Of a DNA stretch of 64,000 bases, positions 11,841-24,880 are shown piece by piece. Under the pieces are notes generated by a model that worked only from the letters and a program-made list of their open reading frames with translations, did no database searches and was not told the origin of the DNA. This stretch comes from Marchantia polymorpha subsp. ruderalis (lineage: Eukaryota; Streptophyta; Marchantiopsida; Marchantiales; Marchantiaceae), in contig AP031355.1 of assembly GCA_037833965.1 (NCBI GenBank), positions 17,509,501-17,573,500 of the forward strand, in the 5' to 3' direction. Made by a program: the position numbers and the translations under genes. How positions within the stretch are numbered: position 1 is the stretch's first letter; each line of letters starts with the position of its first letter.

Positions 11841-14800
11841 CTCTCAAGAAAACTTTAAAGTTGGTACCATAGTTACCATGCAAGGAGATTAATTTTCCCT
11901 ATAACAAAAACGTGGAAATCTTGATTCATGTGGCTTCACTCTTCCTCCATCAATTAGGAGGAGTTACTCTTATTGCAAAAGCATTCTCACGTTTATGATT
12001 TACAAAATCATAATCTACAACTTGTTACTTTTATACGCTTGAAAGTAACTTGATAGCCTAAGAGTGGATCCATCCAGCTATCATACGTAATCCAATTATA
12101 TTCATAAAGTAAAATATTAATCTGTTTTGATTTGATTTATGTGCAAATTATCGGAAAAAAAATCATATTTTTAATATTTTTCAACTATACATCTCGCAAG
12201 ATTTGAAACATATCTTCATTAATTTATTAATGTATTTTATTAATTACATATCAAATATTTTGATAAAAAAATAGATTTTGAGCACAATGAATTAAGAATA
12301 CATGAGAAATTTTAAAACTCAAGCTTCATTGCAATCATATGTCAAAGTTGAAAATCATAACATGTGTATTTACTTAAATGATAGTTAATTCTGATTTTCC
12401 ACAAACATTTGAAATATTGTGATATCTTTCAGTATTTTCAATGTGCTTTCTAAAAAGAAAAAATTTGAAAATATGCTTACAATACAAAGTAATTTTTTTA
12501 TTCAATCTTTTTCTATATGTCTCTAAACTTGCATTTTTGAAATCCAAAGTATGTTTTGATCTTACATTAACTTTCCAATAGATTTATCTGATTTATCACC
12601 GTTTAGTATCATAGAAGTTTTTAGTGTGCTCTAGTATTGCAATATGTTATCAATATATGTATTTAGCTGAATATATTATTTTTGAAAAATCAAATGAGAG
12701 AGAATCTAACTTTAAATCTATCATCTCTAAAAGTGGACTATATGTACTAAATTATTACATCTTTACCATCTAGATATATATGATTGACTCTCCATATGTA
12801 GTTATCAATACCAATCTTAAATTCATCATTATAATATGTCAATTTTTCAGTTTCAATAAATCTTATTCTACCAATGCTTCTCTTTTTAATATACAATCTT
12901 GCTTCTTCTTCGAAATCCTTATGCGTAAATTTTGAAGTTTTGAAATTGCACTTGAATATCATTGGCATCATGACAAAATAATCATTCAACTGGATTAGGA
13001 TCATGCTTCATGGAGGTCTATTCTCGCATGTTCAATAAGATGTACTGATGGTAGTGGTGTGTAAGGACAGACGAGAATCTGAATTTCGATTCAGAAAGTT
13101 TGCTGTTATCATGTGGAATGTACAATCTCCTTTTATGTTTCAAACAAGAACAAACTATGTGAAGTATGAAATTCTCAAAGCACATCTTTAAAATTAAGGA
13201 GATCCAAAAAGTACATTATATGAACTTCACAGTCTTCCTGATTTTGCTTTGATACAACAAGATGAATTTGAACTAATAGTCTGGATATAAACCAGGGTTC
13301 ATAAAAGTAGACATTCTATTTTTAGATGCCAAAATTAATCTTGCCTCAGTGCCGCAGCTTGTTGTCGTTAGCAGTATTAGCGGGCATCGTGGAGGGTTCA
13401 TGAGTCGACAGACGAACTTCCAGGGCAAGCATGCCGTCGAGTTTGGCCTCGCATCCGTGTAACAATTTACAACCGTGGAATGACTATTCTGTGTTTACTT
13501 TGGGCGAGAGAAACGGGACGGTCTGGTATTCAAATCTGAAATAATTAGTTTAGGCCAAAAATTTAAAATTTAGAATGTTGAAAAATTTTAGATTTCATGT
13601 TTACTTGCATATTTTGTTCAATTGGAAACATTTTAAAATTAAATATATGATCCTTTTAGCAATTTTGTTCGTTCAATTTTTTTATCATAATGATGAGAAA
13701 TATAGAACATCTATATAGTCATGTTATGTTAACATAAATAATATTAAATTTATTTTTTCTGTTTATATTTATTCAAAGAAAGAAAAAGAATCTAATGAAT
13801 CAAAACTAATAGATGTATCAAGACTCATTGTACACTTCAATTTTCTGTAATATAGTTTTCATGAACTTCTCTAATATTCATCCGTATTTATCAATGAGAG
13901 GTGATAACTGTACTGATGTGAAAATATGGTCACCTTACAGTTTTTTTTAAAAAATTGACAATATTATTCAAATTAGATTTGCAAAGCTTTTGAGAAGAAA
14001 AAACTACATATTATAGTAAATTGAAGCAATCACATCATATTTTTTAAAATTTTGTGATGGATCAATACATGAATCATAACTTGAGGTTGAGGGTTCCGTT
14101 TTAAAGCAAGTGATCTAGCAGTAATTAATTCTGGTATCGTACCACCCACTCGTTTGATACTGGAAAGTTCCCGGGTTAGCAAGGATTGAGGGTTTAAACC
14201 TTAAACATAAATTCGTGGCTGACTCTGCAAGTGATTCTTTGATCACATTTTATACTGGAGAAACTTTTGTTTATTACTTTCAAGGAGAAAATGTAACTGA
14301 AGGATTTTTCTAAATTTTATTTGTTGAAAGTAGCAACAAGCTGTAAGTGTCGTATCCTAGTCTTCACTATTGCTACCTAGTCTTCACATGTTGTTTATTA
14401 AGACAAGCCCACGACATAAAGACTGAGTATATTAGTGATACAACTCAAAATCGTGTACTCTGTATTCTACAATATAATATTTCGAGGTCTGGATAGATGA
14501 GCAACAACTTATCTGTTGAAGGCATGCTTGCGCATCGTAGCTCTATTGAAGGTGAGGCCCGCCATGCAGCAATGAGAAACCCCCAAAGACAAGGCAACGT
14601 TCGTGACGTACTATCACGCGTTATGTTATCTGGTTTTATTTTTATGCAATAGTCATTTTTTTACTATTGTAGTGGGTTACACTGCAGAGTCTTGCAATGG
14701 ATACCCCATACCCATGTCTAATACCCACGGCACAATCGATGGGTATGGACTTGGTCGAATGGGTGGTACAGGACCCGACTACAAAACTAATAACTAATAA

Positions 14801-15340
14801 AGCGATTCATCGTATAATAATCCCTGACTACTATATGTATACTAATGTATATGGTGAATTATAATCCAAAACTTCCATGTGCAGGTCGAAATGCATAGAT
14901 TTCATTCATATGCAAGATAGCTCAATTTGCGTAACAATCAAGCTATGGATCATTAGACGTTAAAAATGCAACCATATGTGGACATGTCGTTCGGGAGGGT
15001 ATTAATCGTTTCAGTGAATATATTGGTATCCAAAAGTTGATGATGACATCAATACAGTGATGGTATGGAGCTGCAATTTCTAGTATTGTCTCTATTGCTA
15101 TTGCGAATGAGTAGTGCTACTCATTGGCAACTCACTCCTTTTGAAAACACTTCAAAGTACTCTTAATTAGCTTTATTTTGGTGATGGGCATGGACAAGTG
15201 CGATGGGTGGTTACGGTTGACACACGGGTTCATAGAGAAGTTTGATGAGAAAATACAGGGAAATGATTATAACTAGTCGCTATGCAGATTGTTTCTGATA
15301 TATGCTCCAAGTAATTTTTGTAGACATGAGAATGTGAAAC
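11841..15340. other. AT-rich intergenic sequence with one unassigned ORF
   Basis: Mostly AT-rich with no gene support. At 12747-13004 (minus) an 85-codon frame looks protein-like (for example KFTHKDFEEEARLYIKKRS) but matches no family I know and has no visible neighbouring exons. A short stretch at 13330-13510 is less AT-rich. Confidence 0.35.
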
Positions 15341-15344
15341 GAAA

Positions 15345-16136
15345 GTGACCAGTCACAATTATGTGAATGTCAATGGAAAAATGCCAATCGATCATGGAGT
15401 CAATGTGCTTTGTGCCAAAGCTCGTCAACACGATGTGTTACCCGGTCTCCAGCTCCCAGTGCACTGCTCTTCTGTTTGGATCCATGTGCCTCAAAAGTCA
15501 ACACTCATCTGGCCCCATATTCGGACCATGAATCTGCTCCTTCCTGAAATTTCACTTGGAAAAATCCCCTCGAGAAACAAGTGCACATCGAGGTCACACG
15601 GACCAACAACGAACGATGATGCTCGGAATGTGTCGAGAATTTGTCTCGTGCGAGTCTTCAAAAGGAGAAGGTTTTGTTAGCGGCTGAAAGTCTGACTCTG
15701 AGCAGAATCTCAGGATGGTTGTGTTGTCGATCTCTAGATGTGTAAGGATTTCTGCGCTGTAATTACTCTGAATACTGATTGAGATATCAGACTGAGAGCA
15801 GGTAATGAATGGTCCTTAAGAAGATTCTGTACGACCTGAGGACAAGCTTTCCACTTTTCATCTCTACTGAAACTCTGGTATCTCTAGCACGGCAAAAATG
15901 GAGGACGATCAGGTAAGGTCTCTTCGTAATGTTCTATTTGTATTTCTCTGAGGCAATCAACTATCATTGGATGTGTCAGTGTCAAAACACGCAATTTTCG
16001 TGCTTGATTTATCGATACGTTGGGACGATCACTTAGTAAACACTATTTGTGGGACTCGTTATACTGGAGATAGACAGACCTACTATGTCATTGACTGTGA
16101 TGTGATAGATCAGTTGTCAGATCAGAGACCTTGCAC
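15345..16136. other. Probable 5' region of the hydrolase gene
   Basis: A 111-codon frame at 15345-15680 has no recognisable motif and is probably not coding. ATGGAGGACGATCAG followed by GTAAGG at 15898-15918 could be a first coding exon of the downstream gene. Confidence 0.35.
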
Positions 16137-17296
16137 ATGACGAGTGCATACTCATGGCCGATTGTGACGCTTCCGCAGGAGATGAAAATCAATGACAATG
16201 TGTATGAATTTTGCAAGCCGGACAATCCGAGTGTAGAGATCATTTTCTTTCATGGAATCCAGATGGGGGAAGAAGATGTAACTAAGCTACACTTGAGCAC
16301 TTGGACAGTGAAATCCGAGGAAGCCGATGCTCCTCCAGAATACTGGCCGCAAACATTCTTCGCCAAGGATGAGCTTCTGACCAGTAAAAATATAAGTGTG
16401 AGAGCATTGACTGCATGTTACGATCCTTCAAAGTTTAAAACTGACAACACAGGTCGACTAGATATATATAACATAGCAGAAAACTTCACTCACAGTATAA
16501 TTGACAGTAATCGCGTGAAAGTGGGTCTTCGGACAGGAGTACCTGTCATCATGGTTGGTCATTCTTTCGGAGGGTTGCTGATAAAGAAACTGGTGGAGCA
16601 AGTAGCGGACAAAGCTCGACTGAATGGAAACCATCACAAAAATCTGCAAAAGTTTTTGGATAATTTGAAGGGGCTCTTCTTCTATTCCACCCCACACCGG
16701 GCGCTCAAAGATGCAGTTGTTCAGAGGCTCTTTCCACCGGGAAACAGAACGTACAGCGCTTTACCACAGTTGTTTGAGCAGCTGAACAAGGACGCTGGTC
16801 GACTTCACGAGGCTATGACTAGATTTGCAAAACGGCATAAAATAATGGTTACTGAGGCATTCGAAGTCAATGATACTGATCTGGTAGTACTCTGGAACCT
16901 TTTTATTCAATCACAGATCCTTTGCATTCGATGAGAACATCAGTTGTTGTCTTCTTGTTTGTAATGAGCTCCACTTTTGTTAGACACAGATCCAATGAAA
17001 TTAATCTGGCTTAAAACGTTTTTGGCCTATTTGCATGAAGCTGAAAATGAGAAAATCTTTGGATTTGACAGGGTGACAACCTGGAGCCGATCAAGATAGT
17101 AACCGAAGCTTCAGCAGTATGTGGTGACAGGGCATTTGCAATCAGTGAGGACCATTTCAATGTCTGCAGACCCAGAGATGTGAAATCCTTAAACTATCAA
17201 GCACTCGCCGATTTCATCGTTGAAATTGTAGAGCGAGAGAAGGCAGGAACCGACGCTGCAGGATTAGATCTTCCAGAGGTGGGCAGAGGCAGGTGA
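16137..17296 (+). CDS. SERAC1-like alpha/beta hydrolase
   Basis: Two exons, 16137-16883 and 17072-17296, joined in phase 0 with GT-AG borders, encode about 323 aa. The fold is an alpha/beta hydrolase of the SERAC1/DUF676 type: an IIFFHGI strand near residue 35, nucleophile elbow GHSFGG with Ser143, FFYSTPHR after it (the usual TPHRG motif), and SEDHFNVCRP near the C-terminus supplying the likely catalytic histidine. The acid residue is not obvious. Such proteins are lipase/esterase-like; the substrate is unknown. The same type of domain is fused to NB-ARC-LRR in liverwort HNL immune receptors, but here a stop follows the hydrolase. An alternative start uses a tiny exon at 15898-15912 (MEDDQ, strong donor) spliced to 16128, adding eight residues. 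Function is inferred from motifs only. Confidence 0.82.
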
Positions 17297-20200
17297 TCGC
17301 ATGAACTGACTCCAAATATGAACGACTAGAAAGTCGCGATTACTGTCTTGTAGAAAAAAATTCACATTCTGTATGTGATATACAAATTTAGGAGTCACAG
17401 ACAAGTAATTACTGAAGAGGCAGTAGTGGGATCATAAAAGTTCAGTACATTCCTACATTTTCCTTGTACGGTTGTGATGATACTTCTGTAAATTACGCTT
17501 ATTGGGTACTGGAATTCCGCACCTTCTGTATAAACACATCTTTGACTATCTGACGTCTTCAAAACGTGTGCAAATTTCCGATTATAACTTACCCCCTTCC
17601 TTGCTTCTTTCTTTCTTTCCTTGTATTCTTGTTGCTGCTGCTTCTCCTTTCCTCGGATGTTCTGTTCAGGTTTGTTCGTGAGGAGAATGGAAATGAGTGT
17701 GCGAGAGATACTGAAAGAGAAGCATCTAATGGCCCCGAGTCGTGGGAGTTTGCTTTCTAGATTTAGATGTGGGGGAGAAAAATGCGGCTCGGAGAGGCGA
17801 TCCCCGTTTAAGAGGTTTCCTGCCTACCTTGATCAGCAAGTGAATCTCTCAACTTCTGCTTTGGTTTCTCCAACCATAGCATTCTCAATTGTTGCGGTTA
17901 CGGAGATCCAACTAAGAAGAGTACCAAGTCTTTATATATAGAGATATACTAGATATATAGAGATTAGAGTAGTTCCTAAAGTTGTTTTTAAGAGTTTTTA
18001 TTTTTTGCTTCAGATTGAAACTTATGATTTAGGTTGTTATATTAGAGTATTATTAGTCATCGTTTTAATGCTCTTGGCACTAGCTAGTGTTCTTTTGGTT
18101 GTCTCCTAGGTTGGGGTTGGATTGTGTTTTTTGTCTTTTTGACCCTTTGGGTACCACAGGCTTGATCTATTTATCACGAGGGTGAAAGCAAATCAGGTTA
18201 GTAGAGCGATTGCTGCATATAATTCCTTACATGGTGAAAATCGTTCTGAAATAATCACAAACTGGATAACAGATTGGGTTGGACTTTCTTAGATCAGAGT
18301 TCCAAATTCAGAAGCTTTTAGTTTCCATCGTTATATCTATTGCGGTGAAAATCACCCAACGCGTAATATCATCGACTACTAGTGTATGAAGATGAACATA
18401 TTTTCATGCCAGCGGGAGTTGGCGCTTCGGGGCCAGAACTCCAACGATTCCACCAAAGGCAATTTCGATAAAATTCACCTTCTTGTCTCTGTTTAAACTT
18501 GCGAACAGTTCCGCGCATCGAACCACAAACAAATGCTTTCCCCGAGTGTGCAATTAAGCCTCTGAGCATTGTTCATTCCGACCTCATAACGGTGGGGACG
18601 ATAATTGCTCCATCTTCCTGCACGGTGTAGTCAGAGGCCAATTCTGATCTTTTCCTCCATATCCTCTCCATCCTTCAAAGTGAGACAGGCACCGAGAGAG
18701 ATCTCCCATATACTTAGACCTGTCTTCAAGATCTATATAGATACTACTCTACTTCCGCCCATCACTTGAATCGGCTGTCTTCTATAAGTACACCGATTCC
18801 TCATTAATTCATTCATGCGGAGTGTTTTAATTCAGCCGGTTGTCACAATCGTCACCGAAAGAACTAGTATTCTGAATACATCTGGCACAAAGTTCTCATT
18901 ATTTTCAAATGAAAGTTTCTAAAATAATTTCTGGTTAATATCAGATAGATTTGGGCTATGTCTACTACTAATATTACTATCTATCCATTTGTGAATTTTA
19001 TGTTCAGTGCCCTGTGAATGGGAACGAGACATCAGATACAATCAGAAACCATGCGATTTTCATAATAATGGTGGTGCCCGAATAAATGGGCGTTCCAAAG
19101 ATTGTGTTAGACCGCTTCTGTGTCCCGCGCACGGTATTCTTTAGTAAAAGGCGAAAGAATAGTTCGCTATGTGCTGGACACACGGTCGCTCCAGTGATGG
19201 TCCCACACGGTCGCTGCACACGGTCCGTGCGAGTGATGTTTTTATTACTGCTGGTATAGATAATACTGGTAATATAGGTCATCACGAGCAGTGAGATACT
19301 TGTTCACTTATGGGTTAAAGTCGCACTCGCCGCGGACGAACGAGGAATAGTGAGACTAGAGAGTGTAACAGTGAAGCCATTCATGTATAACGTTCGGACA
19401 ATTATCCGAAGCTGTTTCGAGGATTCCCACTTACGGGAGTTCTTGAATGACATTATTACTTCCAAGAGAAAGTGGTCGCCGATTTCCGCTAGCTGCATCT
19501 TTCTGTAGAGAAACAATTCTTCTTTCGCCGTACTAAGACTCAAACGTTAGGGACATTTCTGTTTGAGAGCAATCTTCAAAAGTCCTCCCAACACGTCGTT
19601 TGTGACGAATGTGCTGGAAATTTGTCATTGTACTTTTCTTGAAATGGAGATTGATAGTCAGTTTAAAGTCTTCTTTACAGAGTTTATCTTTCCGAAAGGA
19701 TGTCAACTGCTAGACGGGGATAAATAACTAACAGCCCGAAATGAAAACAAAGTCATTCAAGTGGCTATCAATTCTTTCTTGAGAGACTAAGGAGTATGAT
19801 CAAGTGGTTGAGCATATTTATCATCACATTACTTTAGTTATTGTGTAACTACAAACTGCACGTAAGGTTACATGCATAAAAACCTTTTCATGTCTGAAGA
19901 TGAAGTGAGGCATAATACAACTTAGACTGGTCATCATTTCCACGACTCCAACTCCACCCACACAACTCTGCGTTGCTTCAGATGGATAGGCCGAAATCTT
20001 GAAGAGGTGTTAAATTAAATTTTCTGCTCAAAATCTCTTTACTCCCACAGGTGGTTGAGATATTCATTAACAATTCACAGACATTACCTGTGAAAAAAAT
20101 GGTACCTAAGAGTCACATAGATGTTAATGGGATTACAAAGTTCCTACGATTTTGGTATGACAGCAAGAGAGAATGTTCAGTTGTAACAAAAAATTAGTAG

Positions 20201-21370
20201 TCCAAAATTGAATGATAATTCCACTGATAACCATGAATCTTTTTTGACAATATGATTAATTTTTTAATCTTTTGTAATAATTGAATTTCTAATCCATGCT
20301 TCAAAAGAATTGGACTAATACATTATTGAAGTCTTCGTAAATAATTTAATTTTTACTTTGAAATAATTGGATAATGACTAAGGTTTGAGAATATAAGATT
20401 TCTCAAGATAGATTGAGGAATTAAGTCTGCATTTGAAGGAGGTGGATTAACTATTATCGTTCCAGCAGTTAGTATTGGAAGAGTCAAGCTCATACACTCA
20501 CTCTGAAGGTAGTTTCTAAATTGAGAGTATTTTGCAACTCTGTGTTACGTATCAAATCGACAACGTCCAACTGCTAAAACAAAACAATCACTTCATTTTG
20601 TTATAAACTTATTCTGTTTAATCACTGAAACATCATTATTATCATCATCAGACTCTAGGTTGACAGTGATCGAAACTGACCTCGTTAAAAATTTCGTGCG
20701 TCCCTACCTCGAAATGGACAGCACTTTCTCTCGAATTCCTCTCCCATAACGACTCGGAATCTGAGGCTTGAGGTTTATGCCCGATGCCAGTCTTGGTTCA
20801 GTAATTCATCATATTAGAAGACATCTAATGCGAAGCCTCTTTAGATACTCCCCGATGAGAAAATCTGGGATGGATGATGAAGGTCTGCTCATTTTAGGCT
20901 TTAAGGATTAGAATTCTTTAAGAAGTTTCTCGTACAGGGACATGGGGACGAGCTATTTATAATGTCCAAATTTTATAATCGCTTTTGTTCAATTTGTTGG
21001 TTAATATGCATAGATTGACAATTGTTCCAGCCTATCGCAAATTAGAAATCTTTTGGTGAGTTGAACATAAAAAGGTCAACTTTTGAATCCTTTGGAATTC
21101 TCAGAAATGAAAAACCCTGTCAGACAAAAAAAGGCATCGGCTTTTTAAGATAGAACGGATTTTGCACTTGTTAAATTTCTACACCGCTTGCGACTGGAGC
21201 TTGTAATTGCTCTATCCTTGGGACGGTTGATTGCAGGCGCTGCTGTTGAGATGTTCCCTCTCAGCTGATACTATATTTTTGTCGCAAGGGAAAAGTAAAG
21301 TCTTATGTTGCATTGAATTAGGAGCATGAGAACGCAACACAGCAGCAGCTGGGGCTGGTGTTGGCGGGAT
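17297..21370. other. Intergenic sequence
   Basis: No convincing gene. Short frames near 17566-17941 and 18369-18569 have no conserved features. A LINE-like 3' tail lies at 18137-18171. Near 19170-19225 the motif CACACGGTCGCT occurs twice. The rest is AT-rich and unremarkable. Confidence 0.45.
18137..18171 (+). repeat. LINE-like 3' tail, copy 1
   Basis: TTTTGACCCTTTGGGT followed by CTTGATCTATT matches the copy at 39563-39597, with three mismatches in 35 bases. From memory, this resembles the 3' end of plant L1-type LINEs. The upstream 200 bases are T-rich, as a LINE 3' UTR often is, but no reverse transcriptase frame is visible. Confidence 0.5.
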
Positions 21371-21377
21371 TTTCAGA

Positions 21378-22230
21378 GTCTTAGATTTAGCCACAAGGCC
21401 CTGTGTGCTGCCATAGCCCAGTTATGAGAGGATTGCAAGCTCGGGGACGGAGGATTGGGAAGTGTGTTTGTATAGAGGATAGATGCCGTGAAGAGGATGA
21501 GCCATGAATTGCATCGGGGTGAGAAGGACTTTGTGACGGAGGTGTCCATAAACAGCCAGCCGCGGCACCAAAACATATTCAGGCTGTTGGGATGGTGCAG
21601 TGACGAGGGCAAGTGCCTGCAGGTGTATGAACTCATGCCCAGTGGAAGCTTGACAAGGCTCTCTACAACGCACCAGGTGGAAAGACTTGACTGCTCTCGT
21701 GGAATTTCAGGTTCAGAATCATAGCTTCTGGAGCTGCAGTTGCCTTGTTCTATCTGCACGAAGGCTGGCGACAGCAGATGATTTACCGGGATTCCAAGAC
21801 CAGTAATTGAATGCTGGGACACTTGAATTTGGCTTGGCTCGGATGGTGGATCGCTCTTCCGTGGCCGGAACGTTTGGGTACATAGACCCCGAGGTGCCCT
21901 TGCATGAAGAATTACCGAGAAGAGGAACATCAAGGATGTGTCTTTCCAGATCATCTGTGGGAGGTTGGCTCTTTGTGGATCGGGTGTGGCAGAAACTGGG
22001 TCAGGGAGAGCTCCTCAGAGTGGTAGATCCAGGACTGAAGGGCCAGTGCGATGAGAACAAAGGTTCAAATACTAGATTCTTTGGGTCTCTCGTGTTATCA
22101 TCCGAATTCACATAATGGACCGACGATGAGGCAAGTGTTAGATATTCTGCGAGATGATTTAGCTCCACCTCCCGTCCCTTCTTCAAAACTGTGTACCTAC
22201 AGTGACCAAGTTCTGAAATCAATGGCGAAA
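21378..22230 (+). pseudogene. L-type lectin receptor kinase-like pseudogene
   Basis: The kinase domain can be followed through several frames. A glycine-rich loop KLGDGGLGSVF (about 21435-21470) is followed by a stop. Then come KRMSHELHRGEKDFVTEV and HQNIFRLLGWCSDEGKC (21490-21620), a catalytic-loop relic YRDSKTSN ending in a stop (about 21790), the activation segment FGLARMVD...GTFGYIDPE (about 21825-21890), and the C-lobe end MRQVLDILRDDLAPPPVPSS (about 22129-22188). The last motif and the GWC signature point to the lectin receptor kinase group. The HRD histidine is Tyr, and the lectin and membrane parts are absent. Stops, frameshifts and a missing piece before the activation segment make it non-functional. 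Confidence 0.85.
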
Positions 22231-24880
22231 TTCCAAAGCACCCGGAGGCGTCTGAATACTCTAATAGTGGTCGCTAAAATAATCACAGCTGCAGTTTTTT
22301 TCACTGTAACACTGATCCAACAAACCTCATTGAACGCCGTTGGCACCATTACCTGTACTCTTTGTAATATGCTTCCCATGTATTCAAGGCTCACAACTTG
22401 AGTTCATGTGAGCCTCGTCTCAGACAAATGTTTTCGAACCCGGTGACCTCACTTGCTAGTTGAGTTTGTACATGTAGGTGTCAACCGTATCGGGGCCCAT
22501 GGAATTAACTGGAGAGCTGATAATGTATTTTGTTAGATAAGTGTTGCTGGAAGGTTGTGCATGACCAGTGACCGTGTAGACATTCTTTAAGCGCTGAAAA
22601 TTGTGACTCAAAGCTTTGTCTGAGCCAGCTCAAGAAATTTCTGGAGAAACGTTGTGGATCAGTATTTAAGAAAAAGTGGGGTCCATAGGAGGTCACTACA
22701 CTTTTATGACTGACGTTAATATTCATGAAGGGATTTGAATAAAAGATGAGAAGATTTCCCATCCTTATCATTCGAACCTCATCTTGCATTCCACGACGCA
22801 TGTCTGTAAGTCTGCCCCGTTGCTATGAACAGGAGTGAAACAAATTAGTTTTGAATGCGACGGGATATTACACATGTGAATTCAGAAGGTATTGAATTGT
22901 TCGGTGGAGCCGGGTTTCACCTCAGTGCTATATCTACTCCTAATTTGGTGAAATCTATTCATTTGGTGTACAATCTTGTTTGCTGCAAACATTTCTTCAT
23001 GTCGTTAACTCTGGAGATGAGGGATAAGGGTGGACCCATCTGCTTGTCTAGGAGAAGTAGACGCGTTACTTCTCTGATCTTTACTCTTGCTGTTGAATAA
23101 AAGCATGCACATTATTTATAGATATAGATATATATATATATCTCATACGCTCTGGTGGGATAAATTTGATGGTACATATTCTGCCCAAAATGAACCCGGA
23201 CCAAATCCAAACCTGGAGGTGTACTTGATATAGACTAACGCATTGATGTATATAGCCTCAAGGGTTGGGCAAGTTAAACTCTATCTAGCTATTTAGCGCG
23301 GTTTCTCACTCTAACATTAGATAATGAATATATACCATTGGAATTCAAAAGGTTTGGAATTATTTTTCTTGGTTCAAAAATGTAACATTGTTGTTTAGCT
23401 TGTTTAAATTATATCTATTGCATGAGAATGAAATTATGCATTAGTTTTGATACAAGAGATTACATTATTCAACCATGAATGTGTTATTATCTTAAATTTA
23501 ATATAAATTTCACCCAACTCAATTATGATTTTGAGAACCCAATATTATTACCAGACATCCTATTGTGGGTGAATGATTTTCTTTAGATTAACTAAATTAA
23601 ACATAACATAATTTGAGCGAGGTTGATTTATGTTTAATTATTGAACCTTGAGCTAAGGCTATCAAGTGGAACTGAAAGTGGACATCAAGGGTTCAGTGAA
23701 CAAACCTAGATACGAAACGTACTAAATGCTTTACGAATGCATGTATTCTCACTCAAAGGAAAGGAAGACTCTCTGAAGTGGCAGATGAGTTCAACGTGCA
23801 GCATGGGACTAGCTCCCAACCCACCCCAATGACATAAGCTTTCATGTACAAATAGCGTAAATCAACGGACATGGAATGGACTATCTTGAAACACAAGTTA
23901 TGAGTAAGAGAAATTTATGGCCAAAGTAGTCAGAAAGTGTTGTAGATATGGTAATGGAAGCAACAACACAAGCTAACGAAGATCCACGCCATTTACTCTT
24001 GAAGAAACTTTGGGCCAGAATTGTTTTGCGAGAATTTTTATTATTGCAAAAGTTCTTCAAAATAAATGCATTTCTTGACATTGAGTCAAGTGTGCAGTAA
24101 ATTTACATTTCAGATTCGCTATTTGATCCTTGTGCAAATCTTCAGTTGTGGATACATAGAAGATTCTCTGTGCTGCCACGTTACTAACACAAAAACTGCA
24201 GGCTAATTCTGATTCTGCCCCAAAAAAAAACCCTCTATATTCACCTCCCGTCCGTCCCCATGTTGGTACGGTGTAAACTACAGTTAATTTCTGAGAACTC
24301 TGATTTAAAATTGAGAACAGAATGGACCTATCTATTCATACATTCGTGTCGAATCCATGGAACATTTTGCTCGACTGAAGAAGAATAGACATGCAACTCT
24401 TCAGCAGCAGTCGGTCGTCCATCGGGTCTCTGAGACTGTCCAGATTTGGAAGAATCAGAACTCTGTCGCTCAGTGAACTCTTACTTGTTGCGGTACTGGA
24501 CCATGGATTAGTTAGTGTACATATATCCCTCGTTGGAGATGTTACTTCTCTTTACAAGACGTCTTAGAGAGTCGATAGTATTTCTCGGGCGATTGTGTGG
24601 ATGATGCTTATGTCTGCCACCAGATTGAAGGAAGATGGGACTTCAATTTCGTCTCTTTGGCCGATAAGGTTCACAACATGCCTTCTCAATCGGCATGCCT
24701 TGCTCCGTGAACGAGAGACTCCTTCTGTGCGAGTGTTCCCTCCTCTAGTTTCGCATCTTCGGGATTCTGGACAGCGCAAAGCACTGTCACTGTCGAGTTT
24801 CGGAGATAATCATACCTCACAGAGCAATCGAGCTCGGTTGTTTACACACAAATTCAAGCCGAGATACTGACTGCCTGAGA
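22231..24880. other. Intergenic sequence
   Basis: No supportable gene. It includes a short TATA-rich run at about 23120-23145. The last few hundred bases are the likely 3' UTR side of the minus-strand transporter. Confidence 0.5.

Noticed and set aside
14603..14797. 64-codon frame starting with a signal-peptide-like hydrophobic stretch
   Set aside because: After the hydrophobic part it is Gly/Thr/Tyr-rich and short, with no homologue I know and no exon continuity.
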